Below, piece after piece: positions 34,721 through 46,600 of a DNA stretch of 64,000 bases (the stretch's first letter is position 1; the number at the start of each line of letters is the position of its first letter). A model generated the notes under the pieces. It was given only the letters and a program-made list of their open reading frames with translations. It was not told where the DNA came from and did no database searches. Made by a program: the position numbers and the translations under genes. Source of the stretch: Cephalotus follicularis (taxonomy: Eukaryota > Streptophyta > Magnoliopsida > Oxalidales > Cephalotaceae); contig BDDD01000727.1 in NCBI GenBank assembly GCA_001972305.1, positions 198,567-262,566 of the forward strand, given 5' to 3'.

Positions 34721-37700
34721 TGTGTTATATGATACTGGATCGACGTACTCGGTTGTAGCGAGATCTTTTGTTTGACATCTTGGTATGCCTTCGTAGTTGT
34801 TTGATCCAGCTTTGGTTCTTTCTACCCCTATGGGGACATCTGTTGTGATATCGGAGTGTTTTTATGCTTGCCCACTTGTTTTCAATGATCGGATTCGTGA
34901 TGCGGATCTTTTTCTATGGATATGTATGATTTCGATATGATTCTGGGTATGGATTGGTTGGATCGCCATAGGGCTACAATTGATTGTCATACTAGGAGGG
35001 TTTTGTTTGGAGATGTGGATCGACCTGATTTTATTTATCAGGGTACACGGCCTATGAAAGATGTGAAGATCATATCTGTTACGAAAGCTCAGAAGTTAGT
35101 AGCTAAGGGCGCCGAAGGGTTTCTAGCGGTTGTGAAGGATGTCTCAAGGGTCGAGCCTCGCCTTGAGGATTATCCTGTGGTTAGAAAGTTTTCTGATGTG
35201 TTTCCGGAGGAGTTACCGGGTTTGCCACCGCAACGGGAAGTGGAGTTTACCATTGAGCTCATTCCTGAGGCGGAACCTATCTCTAAAGCACCTTATAGGA
35301 TGGCACCGCTTGAGTTGCAAGAGCTGAAGGAGTAGTTGCAAGAGTTGTTAGATCGGGGTTTTATCCGGCCGAGTGTTTCGCCGTGGGGAGCTCCGGTTTT
35401 GTTTGTGAAGAAGAAGGACGGATCTATGAGACTGTGTATTGACTACAGAGAACTAAATCAGATCACTATTCGTAATAAATACCCTTTGCCTAGGATTGAT
35501 GACCTATTTTATCAACTCCAAGGTGCACGGTATTTTTCTAAGATCGATTTGAGGTCTGGATATCAACAATTGCGGATAAGAGATGAGGATGTGCTTAAGA
35601 CCGCTTTCCGCACACGGTATGGGCATTATGAATTTCTGGTGATGCCGTTTGGAATTACGACTGCACCGGCAGTTTTCATGGACCTAATTAATCGGGTTTT
35701 TCATGAGTTTATGGATTGGTTTGTGATTGTGTTCATCGATGATATCCTTGTGTATTCGAAATAGAAGGAAGAACACGAAGATCAACTTCGTATAGTGCTT
35801 GGTATTCTGAGGAGGAATTAGCTATACGCAAAGTTCTTGAAATGTGAGTTCTGTTTGGAACAGGTGGCGTTTTTAGGCCATGTGGTTAGAGCGGAAGGGA
35901 TTATTGTGGATCCTGCTAAGGTTGAAGCTATTACTAAATGGCCGAGACCTACTACAGTATCAAAGGTTAGGAGCTTTTTGGGTTTAGCTGTTTACTATAG
36001 GCGGTTCGTGGAAGGCTTCTCCTCCATAGCCTTGCCACTGACTCAGCTTATGAGGAAGGGAGCGAAGTTTGTGTCGAATGATGAACGGGAGGCAAGCTTC
36101 GAGAAACTGAAGAACGGTCTTGTGTCTGCACCGATTCTTCGTTTACCATCTAGGTCGGGGGGATACCAGATTTATAGTGATGCTTCTAAAAAGGGTTTGG
36201 ATTGTGTTCTGATGCAGCATGGTCATGTGATAGCATATGCTTCGAGACAGTTGAAGCCTTACGAGTTGAATTACCCTACACATGATCTCGAGTTGGTGGC
36301 AGTTGTGTTTGCATTGAAGATTTTGAGGCACTACTTGTATGGAGAAACTTGTGACATCTTTACCGATCACATGAGTGTCAAGTACATCTTCACGCAAAAG
36401 GAGTTGAATATGCGGCAGAGGCGTTGGTTAGAGCTTTTGAAGGATTACGATCTGAATATTCAGTACCACCCTGGTAAAGCAAACGTGGTAGCTGATGCTC
36501 TGAGTAGGAAGAGTTTTGGAAGTGTGGCGGCTTTCATCATTTAGTCACAATTGATAGCAGATATGGAGCGATTGGATTTGAATCTGTTTGTTCGGGGTTC
36601 AGATGGATATATGGCTGGCATGAGTATGGAGCCTACCCTTATATCTCGAATTAAGGCAGCTCAGAGTGATGACGGCGAGCTTTGGGCCTTGGTTCAGAAT
36701 GTTGAAAAGGGTAAACAGTCAGAATTTCATGTGGATAAGAATGGAGTGATCTGGTTCGGTAGTCGGTTGTGTGTTCAGGCAGATACTTCTATCATAGATG
36801 TTGTTTTGTCGGAAGCACATAGTTCTCCGTTCTCTATACATCCGGATTCTAAAAAAATGTACAAAGACTTAAATGAAAATTTCTGGTGGAACGGAATGAA
36901 GAGGGATGTAGCGGAGTTTGTCGAGAAGTGTTTGGTCTGTCAGCAGGTCAAGATCGAACACCAGCGTGCTAGTGGTTTGTTACAGCCCTTGGAAGTTCCA
37001 GTATGGAAATGGGAGAGTATTGTGATGGATTTTGTTACAGGCTTGCCGAGAACTTATAGGAGAAACGATGCTATTTGGGTTGTTGTGGATCGGTTGACCA
37101 AATCAGCTCACTTCTTGGCAATCCGAGAAAACTTTTCTGTGGACCGCTTGGCGGAGGTTTTCCAGCGGGAGATTGTGAGACTTCGTGGGACTCCCGTATC
37201 TATTGTTCCGGATAGGGATCCCCGTTTCACTTCACGGTTTTGGAAGGGGTTTCAGAAAGCTTGGGGTACGAGGCTAAATTTCAGTACAGCATTCCATCCA
37301 TAGACAGATGGGCAGACAGAGAGGACCATTCATACCTTAGAAGATATGTTGAGGTCTTGTGCTTTGGAGTGGACTGGGAGCTGGGATGAGTATCTGAGCC
37401 TAGTGGAGTTCGCCTACAATAACAGTTGGCATGCTAGTATTCGTATGGCTCCGTTTGAAGCTCTTTATGGGAGGAAATGTCAAGCTCTGACATGCTGGGA
37501 TGAAGTTAGAGAAAGAGTTATCGAGGGGCCAGAGCCAGTACGAATTACTACTGAGAAAGTGGCTATAGCAAGGGAGAGGTTGAAGGCAGCTCAATCTCGA
37601 CAGAAAAGCTATGCGGACAGACACCGGAAGGACTTAGAGTTCAAAGTAGGTGAACATGTGTCCTTAAAAGTTTCACCTTGGAAAGGCGTCTGACGGTTTG

Positions 37701-38065
37701 GACTGGAGGGAAAGTTAAGTCCTCGGTTTATAGGACCGTTTGAAGTTCTGGAGAGGGTTGGCGCAGTTGCGTATCGGTTAGCTTTGCCTCCACAGCTAGC
37801 ACATGTTCATAATGCGTTCCATGTGTCCTTGTTAAGGGGTTATCAGTATCATCCCCTACACGTGGTCCACTATCCTCTGGACAGCATTCGGGAGGATCTA
37901 TCTTATAATGAAGAGGCGGAGGCTATTCTGGATCGACAGGAATGGGTTACGCATAGCAAGACCGTTCCGTTTGTGAAGGTGTTGTGGAGGAACCATCCCA
38001 AACGTGAGGCTACTTGGGAGATGGAGGAGCACATTCAGGAACGATACCCTCGTTTGTTAGTTTAA
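34721..38065 (+). pseudogene. G2 pol: protease, RT, RNase H, integrase, chromodomain-like end
   Basis: Protease has YDTGSTYSVVARSF. A TGA (34773) and a one-base loss near 34905 follow, then LGMDWL. RT (about 35280-35900) keeps [15 protein letters not shown] and FIDD, with TAGs at 35333, 35762 and 35818. RNase H (about 36160-36520) keeps [10 protein letters not shown] and FTDHMSV, in which the GLG and HKSL motifs are altered. The integrase zinc region (about 36830-36965), the Asp in [22 protein letters not shown], and a TAG at 37301 follow. A TGA lies at 37691. The end has the chromodomain-like segment AILDRQEWV to [10 protein letters not shown] and stops at 38065, before the PPT. It is full length for a Tekay-type pol but non-functional. 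Confidence 0.92.
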
Positions 38066-38118
38066 GGTATGTGTATGTTAAGATTTCGGGACAAAATCTT
38101 CTTTTTAGGGGGGGGTGA

Positions 38119-40300
38119 TCTTTCTTGGTCACATAGTATCTGGAGAGGGTTTGGCGGTGGATCCGTCAAAGACAGAGGTGGTACGAGATTGGCCACAGCC
38201 AAGGAATGTGACGGAGCTACGCAGTTTTCTTGGCTTGGCGGGATATTACAGGAGGTTTATTCAGAATTTCTCAAGAATAGCTGAGCCTTTGACTAGACTA
38301 ACCCAGAAGAAGACTTTGTTTGTCTGGGATGATGATTGCGAAGATAGTTTCCATGAACTGAAGGATCGGTTGGTTTCCGCTCCTATCTTGGCATTACCTG
38401 AGGGTAATGAAGGTTTTGCGATTTACAGCGATGCATCGGGTAAAGGCTTGGGCTGCGTGCTGATGCAGCGAGGGAAGGTGATTGCTTATGCTTCCAGGAA
38501 GCTGAAGCCATATGAGGAAAACTACCCGACTCATGACCTTGAGCTTGCAGCAATTATCTTTGCCCTTCAGAAGTGGAGACACTATCTTTACGGGGCGCAG
38601 TTTGAGATCTTCACCGATCATAAAAGTCTGAGATACTTGTTTTGTCAGGACACGCTGAACATGAGACAGCGTAGGTGGGTAGAATTCTTTGATGATTATG
38701 ACTGCAGTATCCAGTACCACCCAGGGAAAGCGAATGTAGTCGCTGATGCCTTGAGCTGCAAGGCTATGCTTGCTAGTACGATGGTGTCACAATGGAAGAT
38801 GCTGGAAGACTTCCAAGAATGGTATCCATTCAATCAGTCACCGGGGATCATTCTAGCAAACATACGGGTAGAACCAGTGTTACTACATCGCATCAAAGAG
38901 GCACAACCACATGATCCTGAGTTACAGAGGATTCGAGTGAATCTGGATTCGGAGTCTGATTTTAGAGTACACGAAGATGGTATTATGAGATATCGGGGAC
39001 GCGTGTGTCTTCCGAATGAGCCTAGAGTAAAGGATGAGCTACTCCGCGGGGTTCATAAATCTATGTACAACATTCATCCTGGTAGCACAAAATGTATCAG
39101 GACATGAAGAAGTGTTATTGGTGGCCCGGCATGAAATGGGAGATCGCTGAGTATGTGGCAAAGTGTTGAACTTGCCAGATAGTTAAAGCCGAGCACCAGA
39201 GACCGGCAGGCTTGCTACAGCCTTTGCCCATTCCGGAGTGGAAGTGGGAACACGTTACGATGGATTTTGTTTTAGGTTTTCCTTTGACTCGGAACCGTCA
39301 TAACGCTGTGTTGGTCATCGTGGATAGACTCACCAAGACAGCACACTTCTTGCCCACACATGTCACAGATTCTGCGAGCAAGTTGGCTCGGCTGTATGTG
39401 AAGGAGATAGTAAGGCTACACGAAGTTCCAGTCAGCATCGTATGTCATAGGGATGCTATCTTCACTTCTAACTTTTGGAAGAGGTTTCAGTCAGCTTTCG
39501 AGACGAAGCTGAACTTGAGTACTGCCTTCCACCCTCAGACCGATGGGCAGTCTGAGCGTACCATCCAGACCTTGGAGGATATGCTGCGGGCTTGCGTTAT
39601 TGACTTTGCTAGTACCTGGGAGGATCATATTCCTCTGATAGAGTTTTCTTACAACAACAGCTATCACTCCAGTATCGGCATGGCGACGTTTGAGGCGCTG
39701 TATGGGAGGAAGTGCAGATCCCCTGTGTGTTGGGATGAGGTTGGGGAGCGACCTTTACTCGAGACTGAGCTAGTGGAGGAAACTTCAGAAAAGATCAAGA
39801 CAATCAAGAAGAAGCTGCTTGCTGCTCAGAGTCGACAGAAGAGCTACACTGACAATGTGAAGAGAAGACCTCTGGTCTTTAACGTGGGTGATCACGTGTT
39901 CTTGAAAGTATCGCCATGGAAGGGTGTGCAACGGTTTGGGAAGAAGGGAAAATTAGCTCCTCGCTATATTGGTCCTTTCGAGATTCTAGAGAGAGTTGGG
40001 GAGGTAGCCTATCAGCTTGCCTTACCTCCTGCATTGTCAAACGTGCATGACGTCTTCCACATATCTATGCTGAGGAGGTATATCCCGGACCCGTCACATG
40101 TCCTGGATTATGATACTGTTCTTGTACAGGATAATCTATCTTGTGAGGAGTTACCTGTACGGATTCTCGATCGGAAGACGCAGACCTTGAGGAACCGAAC
40201 CATTTACATGGTCAAGGTTCAATGGCAGTTTCACAAACCTGATGAGGCAACTTGGGAGCGTGAGGAGGACATCCGAGAACGCTACCCGCACTTGTTCTAG
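38119..40300 (+). pseudogene. G3 pol: RT end, RNase H, integrase, chromodomain-like end
   Basis: Opens in the RT thumb ([35 protein letters not shown]). RNase H (about 38420-38760) has [25 protein letters not shown] and [13 protein letters not shown]. The zinc region (about 39050-39190) is broken by a one-base loss near 39090 and a TGA near 39168 (K-C-stop-T-C-Q). The integrase core (39212 onward) has MDFVLGFPLTRNRHNAV. The second aspartate block reads VCHRDAIFTSNFW where relatives have SDRD, so that catalytic Asp appears to be His. The Glu is present in DGQSERTIQTL. It ends with a chromodomain-like RILDRKTQTL to EATWEREEDI. The last 362 codons are open. Confidence 0.9.
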
Positions 40301-40330
40301 TATTGTGTTAATTTTGAGGACGAAATTTCT

Positions 40331-40345
40331 TGAAGGAGGGGTGGA
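40331..40345 (+). promoter_or_regulatory. G3 polypurine tract
   Basis: TGAAGGAGGGGTGGA directly before the LTR start at 40346 and after the GAGGACGAAATTTCT context typical of this position. Confidence 0.8.
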
Positions 40346-41946
40346 TATAACGCCTGGTATTTTCCTGAGTGTCATATTTTGACTTATGATGTAATCATAA
40401 ACTTGAGTTATAAGAACGTTGAAATTCCAATTCAAAAGGGGGTCCCTAAATCCAAATATTGGTTAAGGAAGGAAGTGTGTATATCAAAGCTTGAAACGAC
40501 ATTGTTTTGGGACAAAGACATCGACGTCTTTGGAAAGTCGTCGACGCCTTTAGGGAGTGAGGTACACGTGAATGAACGTCGACCTTGAGAGAAGGCATCG
40601 ACACCTTCTTACAAAAATGGAAAAGACATCGACGTCTAAGGAAAGACGTCGACGCCTTTGTAATGAATGGCTATCACGTTCTTCGTCGGCAGAGTAACAT
40701 GCAAGGGGGATTTTTATGGGGCTTTTCCAGATGCCTTTTCAAGTGCATTGTGACGTGTTAATCATAATGGTGTGTTGCCTGGCATGTTCTGAAACCTGCC
40801 TCACATGGAACATGCAAGGAATATACAGCCTAGCATGCAACCTGCAAAAAGGAAGATTAGAAAACAAAAAGAAATACAGAAACCTGGAAAGTGGAAGAGA
40901 TCTCGGGGGTGGCCTGTTAAATGCCAGAATAAGGGTGTTTGGGGGAGCCATCTGCATATGAATAACCCTCCCCACTTCTCTCTCTCGTTTTAAAACACCA
41001 GAAGAAAGAAAAGAAAGGAAAACAGTGAATGTGAGAGTCACCATTGTTGAGCTTGCTTGGAGCTTGAGGTTTGAGCTCGTGGGTAGCAGTTGCTAAGGGA
41101 TCTTGGGGCTACTGGTAGCCAAAACTTGGGGACTTAAAGAGGTGGACTTTCGGTTCCTAACTTGGAACAATAAGGTAGGGGAAAGTGATGGATTTATGCA
41201 TGCATTTTGGGTTCTAAGTAAATGAATAACATGGTGAATTGCATGTTACTGGTTCAATTTTGATTCTGGACTTGTTGTAGTGTTACTGTGATACACTGAG
41301 TTGATTATGTATGTACTATTACATGAATGCGTGAATCTGTTGTGTAAAGGATGGATTTGTTAAATGGCTTGGTGTGCTAAATCGTGGAAAACACGTTCTG
41401 TGCTGTGAGCATGCATATATTTTTATACAAAGGTATACTTATTGAAAAATTACATGTCATGGCTCATCATTATGCATTCATTCATGATACTCTTTATCTT
41501 ATGACTTGAACTGTATTTATGGATTTATTCACTTAGCCGACTGAGGACAAAGGCTAACCCCTACTGTAACAGATTGATGGAGTGGACATGTTATGAAGCA
41601 TGCACGAAGATTTAAAGAGAAGGCTTGGATATTCTCTTTTTATATTTGAGTTGTTGAACATTTATCATGATATGTATTTGGGATTACTTGTAACATGGTT
41701 TACATTATTATTTCGTACTAATGTATTATTTCACGCTCCGTTTTGGGCGATCAACAGTTATGTTGGATTATCGGGCATCACGTAGTATGGGATGCGTGAT
41801 GTGTTTTTATATTCGGCTCGTTAAGTTATTGCTTCCGCTATCGAAGGTTTTTAATTATTGGTATTTTGCTTGAGCTGGATTATCTTGTGTTGATTGCCTT
41901 ACCACTTTATATGTTGTCTTATACGTATGGAAGATGGGGTGTGACA
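40346..41946 (+). repeat. G3 3' LTR with internal deletion
   Basis: Starts TATAACGCC (TG changed to TA) and ends TGTGACA. It matches the G4 LTR starting at 52467. It keeps the first palindrome cluster (exact 18-mer at 40514-40531), then jumps near 41400 from the GAAAACACGTTCTG context to TGTGAGCATGCATATAT. The second cluster and about 1 kb present in G4 are therefore lost. The conserved core is at 41530-41575. Confidence 0.87.
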
Positions 41947-44055
41947 GTTTCTCTCCTTGATTCTGTCACACAGCTTTGTTCTTCTCCAGATTGTGTCGCC
42001 ATTGCAGGTTAGTTCGTTGCCCTACTGTGATAGTTATGTGTTAGTGTTATCAAGAAATTGTTTTGCCATGTATAGGTTGCTAGAGAAGGATTCGTTTTTA
42101 TTTCTGCCTTCTTGATTTCCTGTCAAATAAATCCTGTGGTTGTAGCAATCTGTAGACACCTAGGGAGTGTTATATAATCTGGTCTTGATGCATGTGAGAG
42201 TAATAAGTGGATAGAATTGGAGTTATGCACGCACATGATATGGTCTAAGTTTCTGTCACTTTAAGATAAATTACTGTCAATAGGTCTCTGTCGAATTCAG
42301 TGTTATAACATCGTTTTACATGCCATACAAAGTTGTTTTTGATGTTGGTAATCTTCTGGTGTTGAAAAAATCTGAGTTTTGGCAACTAGATTGCACAAAA
42401 CTGCACTAAACTGATGTTCCGTCACCCAGAACAGTCGACTGCCCATATGAACAGTCGGCTGTTTAGTTTGAGTAGTCGGCTATTTTGTGCAACAGTCGAC
42501 TGTTTTGTGTTGGGTAGTCGACTGGACCCCTGATTCAGTCGACTGCCTCCAGTCCAGATTATGTAGTCGACTGGCCCTGTTGTGTAGTCGACTGCCACCC
42601 CCTGGACAGCCGACTGGATCCCTGAAACAGACGGCTGGTTTGTCTTGTAACTTTCTATTTTCATCTGTTTACTCTTCCGATGAATCCGGGTCTGTTTTAA
42701 ACATCTTTATGATTCTGTTCTATGCCCAAAATGAATTTTAGACCCTTATTTGAATATTGTTATGATGTATAGATTGTTGTGCTACGTGAGGCTATTAAAT
42801 TCATCGGATATTCGTAAGTTAGTCTGAGATCGCATAAGGTACGGATAATTCTGCTCTTTGCTACTCTCTTCGATTTTAGTGAAATAAAATCAGTTTTGGA
42901 CATCTGAATTATTTGAAATGAATTCAGTTTTATGATACGTTTTATTTGGCTTTATGAACTAAGTATATTTGCATACCTTGAAATAAAGTCAGTTGATATT
43001 TTACAAAAATGAATATTTTCTGGCTTAATGAATTCAGCTATGTTATGTTACGAAATGCTATGCAAATGTCTCCTTATTGTGAAAATAAAAAGAGTTGCCT
43101 TTTTTTATTATGAAAATATACGTTATGTGAAACTATATCGTTTGAGAATGATTTATGATTATGTTTGGGAAACTTTTCTATGAATTTTAAATTGATTTGA
43201 TGAAATCAAAATTTTTGAAATGGTGAAATACTGAGCTTTTGTAACCACCTATGGGGGTACCATAGGCATGCTGTGGGCCTGGCACGGGGGCATGACACTT
43301 TCCGTAACGATGTAATTAGTTTACGGCGTCTCTCTGGGATATCCTTGGATAGGATTTGTGATAGAGGCGTATGGATCAATCATAGTTATATGTTTTGGGA
43401 TATGTTATGATATGGGAATTGTATGTGTAGTGCCGTACACTGCAATTTTATTTGGCAATGTGGATGTCGTGAATCCCTTGCTACTATGTGTTTCTGATAT
43501 GTTATGTGTTTTGGTGCTCAGTTATGGAACCTATGTTTTGGAAAGGTATGCTTTATGGTTTCAAAGTTATGAACTTGGTTTACATGTTTTGCTGTGGGCA
43601 TTTACAAAGTATGTTTAAACTATTTTATTGCTTAAGATTTCTGCTTTAAATTACTTTTGAAATATGCTTGCTTTAAAATATCATTTACTGTTTTACATTC
43701 TATATTCGTACTGAGGTTTGCTCAGCCGCGTTTTTGTTTCCATGCGGCAGGTTATCAGGAGCGATGGGGTAATGTGTGATGAGAGTGACTCCCTTATGTC
43801 TAAGGATCATCTAGGAGCCGATCCCTTTGTGTGTATGTGGTCATAGTGGGACCCGTTTAATAAACAATATGTTAATTTTAATTTATGACTTTTGGATTAT
43901 GAATAAGTTTCAGTTTATGATCAGTTTTAGTATGATATAAGATATGTTTTGAACCATCACGTTTTTACTAAAGATGAACATTTCTAGTAGGTTATGTTAT
44001 GTTAAGTTTCTGTTATAGGCACCTGTAGCGACTCCCACAGCTCGGGGGTGTTACA
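41947..44055 (+). repeat. G2 3' LTR, missing its first part
   Basis: Follows the 5' LTR from the GGTTGTAGCAATCTG block (42137) to GTGTTACA at 44055. The segment 41950-42133 has no counterpart in the 5' LTR. It holds the better-preserved palindrome cluster (42432-42635). It is not duplicated at its end, unlike the 5' LTR. Confidence 0.9.
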
Positions 44056-45317
44056 GTTTGTCCATAACAGTCAGCTGTTTTCATTGAGCAGTCGACTGCT
44101 GGGATTAAACAGTCAACTGTTTTTGTCCAGAATCGTCAGGCAGTAGTTTAATGAAATAGAGTATGCATGCTTACTATTAATTTCTCAACCAATCAATAAC
44201 ATGCAATCATATAGAAATCATCCAGGCATGATATACATATCATATCTTCTAAAACATATCTAAATCCCTACCTCAATCACTATCTCGAAATCAAACTGAG
44301 TTGATTTCTCTCTTTAATGTCCAAAACTCTTTACATCAACTCAAACTCCAATTTCAAACAATTTAATCTACTTGCATGTAAACAGTAGGTGTAAACATTA
44401 AAATCAGTAGGTTTATGTAGTGGTTAATCATGATAACAACAATTGAGGTCGAATCAGTAGCTTACCAATGAAAATCTAAGCTCCAACTCACTTTGAACAC
44501 TTCACCCTTAACATGCAAAGTTCCAGAAATCTAATCCAAGAGTTGTATGTTAACAACAGTTACATGCATACATTTATACATACCTAGCACTTGTATATCC
44601 ATGCACCAGTAACGTAAGTCGAGCTAGAAGCTTACCAGTTGATTTGAGCTTCTAATTCCACTTTGAAACTCGCTGCCTCAACTTCCAAACAGCTACTACC
44701 CAATACGTTTTCTTCTCTCTCAAGTGTTTCCAACACTCCTTTCCATCCCTCAGTAGCTGACATAGAGGTTTTAAAACCTTAGAACTCGTCAGATTCCATT
44801 AATTCAGCCTTGTCCTTCTCTCTCTCTCTCTCTCTCTCTCTCACATGCACATTTCTTTCTTTAGTTCTTTTGCATCTATTTTTGCAGGTCTACAGGTCTG
44901 TAGAAGGAATAGAGAACATGCAAGACATCACCATTGCATGTTGATACAGCTGGTGACATGCATACGACACATGTCCATTGCATGCCACGCCTCTGCTCTG
45001 TCTCGCACCATGCACAGACACTTGTCCTGTGCTTTACCAGTCGACTGTATTTACTTGGCAGTCGACTGTCCACTCCACGAATCAACCAGTTGACTGTTCC
45101 CCTATGACAGTCTGTTGTTCTTCCGTAAACTAGGCAGACAACATTTACCCTGTAACAGTCGACTGTAGGTGGCTGATTTTTGGTTACTTAAGCTTATTCC
45201 CTCAATTAAATCCACAACCACAATTCATATAACAATTGGACATTAAAATTTGATGTAAGTGCATATTTTATTCATCAAGAGTACAATATACATGAATTGC
45301 AAGCTGCGGTTATTACA
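44056..45317 (-). repeat. A 5' LTR (copy B), outer part
   Basis: Begins with the TSD copy gtttg (44056-44060) and resumes the A LTR. It carries palindromes at about 44065-44130 and 45038-45170, and ends GGTTATTACA at 45317. The frame at 44845-45093 is the partner of 18855-19115 in copy A and reflects LTR duplication only. Confidence 0.92.
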
Positions 45318-45460
45318 GTCTTCCTTTTTTCTTTTTCTTTTTTTGGTATGTCAATGTGTTGATCAAAATGGTCTTGGCATTTAGTTTTGTTTATGGTAAA
45401 TCCATTCCGTTGTAGGATTTGCTAGTTCTGATTAGATTAAGTGTTAATATAGCCCCTTTT
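45318..45460 (+). repeat. Continuation of C2 3' LTR (end unclear)
   Basis: Starts with the A target-site copy gtctt and a T-rich stretch that should continue 16673. I cannot place the end of this LTR or the boundary with C3. No coding signal. Confidence 0.5.
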
Positions 45461-45900
45461 TAATGAAATCAACAGATACTATCTTGGGAATTGAATTTAA
45501 GAAGCATAATGGAAGTTACATATTGAATAAATCTCATTACATTGATAAGTTACTTCAGAAATTTAAGCATCTTGAAATAAAGGAAGCAAATACTCCATAT
45601 GATTCAAGTGTTAAGCCCGTTGAAAATGGTTGAAGAACAGTAGCACAACTTGAATATGCTAGTACAAGACCAAAAATTGCAGGCAGCATAATGTATGCTA
45701 TACACAGTACAAGACCAAAAATTGCATTTTGTTTAAGATTTGAAGTTTTTCTCTCTCTTAGGAGTTAAATTGTAGTAGGAGTAGCGAATAATGAAGTTTT
45801 TATTTGTTTAAGAGTAGAATTATAATAGGGTCAGAGTGGTTCATCTTCAAGGCTTGTGGATTTGTTTTCTCTTATCTAATCTCTATAAAATCCCTTAAAT

Positions 45901-46440
45901 ATGGCGACTAGATATTTGCCTGCATCTCCGATTTTTGGAGCAGAAGATTATGTTTTTTAGTCATCAAGAATGATGACTTATCTCAAAACGTTTAATTTAT
46001 GGGATACAGTGGATAAGGACTTTTCTCCATCTGAGGAGGAGCTTCCAGATGATACCCCAATGAATCAAATCAAGAAGGTGAAGGAAGCAAACATGAAGAA
46101 TTTCAGAGCATTTTTTTTTCTCCACTCTGTAGTTTCAATTACTTTGGTTCCTTCTCAACATCAAATGAGTCTTAGGACACGTTGAAAGAGGGATTTCAAG
46201 GTTCTGATAGAACGAAGGCAATACAAGTTTTGCACTTGATGAGGGATTTCGCCAAATTGAGGATGAAGTAGTCAGAATTAGTGAAGGATTTTGTCTGAAA
46301 GTTCATGTAAGTGGTAAATCAGATGAAGATTTATGATGAATACTTTAATGACAAGGAGGTTGTTGGGAAGATTCTAATAAGTCTAACAAAATTTTTTGAT
46401 AAAGATCCAAACTTGGAGTTAAGAGCAAAAACTTAAGAAA
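45901..46440 (+). pseudogene. N1 gag (UBN2-like copia gag)
   Basis: Begins ATGGCGACTAGATATTTGCC. The product has FGAEDYVF, then a TAG where the family normally has Trp, then MMTYLKTFNLWDTVDKDF. Relatives of this domain (copia gag, UBN2 type) continue with a helical region; here AIQVLHLMRDFAKLRMK and DEYFNDKEVVGKILISL are recognisable in later frames up to about 46430. At least one frameshift, near a run of nine T at about 46111, and several stops kill it. There is no protease, integrase or RT. Confidence 0.75.
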
Positions 46441-46537
46441 TGGTGTTAAGATTTGAAGCTTTTTCACTTTTAGGTGTTGAATTTTTACTTACTTAGGAGT
46501 AGAATTATAATAGGGTTTTTCTTCTAAATTTCCTATG

Positions 46538-46541
<4 letters not shown>

Positions 46542-46592
<51 letters not shown>
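46542..46592. repeat. (TA)n microsatellite
   Basis: About 25 TA units in the N1 3' LTR, followed by a short CA run. Confidence 0.95.

Positions 46593-46600
<8 letters not shown>

Larger units (their letters stand above)
38116..41946 (+). mobile_element. G3: 5'-truncated gypsy element joined to the G2 polypurine tract
   Basis: Keeps pol from the RT thumb onward and the 3' LTR (40346-41946); it has no 5' LTR, gag, protease or RT palm. The left junction falls between the G2 run of eight G residues (38108-38115) and CTTTCTTGGTCACATAG. The right end, GGGGTGTGACA (41946), passes into the G2 3' LTR, which lacks its first 280 bp or so. The simplest reading is insertion of G3 into the G2 3' LTR, followed by one deletion from the LTR start to G3's RT. 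Confidence 0.85.
30380..44055 (+). mobile_element. G2: Ty3/gypsy (Tekay-like) element inside A's 5' LTR
   Basis: Termini are TGTAATACCC at 30380 and GTGTTACA at 44055, with a perfect TSD GTTTG. The 5' LTR is 30380-32578, extended by a tandem copy to 33321. The PBS is at 33327-33338, the polyprotein at 33492-38065 and the PPT at 38108-38115. The 3' LTR survives from 41947 to 44055. Between PPT and LTR sits the 3' half of G3. The polyprotein is full length but carries about a dozen stops and a frameshift. LTR divergence looks like a few percent, so insertion is not very old compared with C1. Confidence 0.92.
16674..45317 (-). mobile_element. A: Ty3/gypsy chromovirus with nested X, G2 and G3
   Basis: A complete gypsy element on the minus strand. 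The TSD GTCTT is perfect (16669-16673 and 45318-45322). The 3' LTR is 16674-19264. The 5' LTR is 29029-30379 plus 44061-45317, split by G2. The PBS is at 29014-29025 and the PPT at 19265-19280. Gag-protease, RT-RNase H and integrase-chromodomain lie in the gypsy order between 28922 and 19306, with solo LTR X inside pol. Without its insertions A would be about 10 kb. Stops, frameshifts and a mutated RT active site show it is dead. Its termini have drifted on the left (TTTCACACC where TGTCACACC is expected). Confidence 0.92.
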
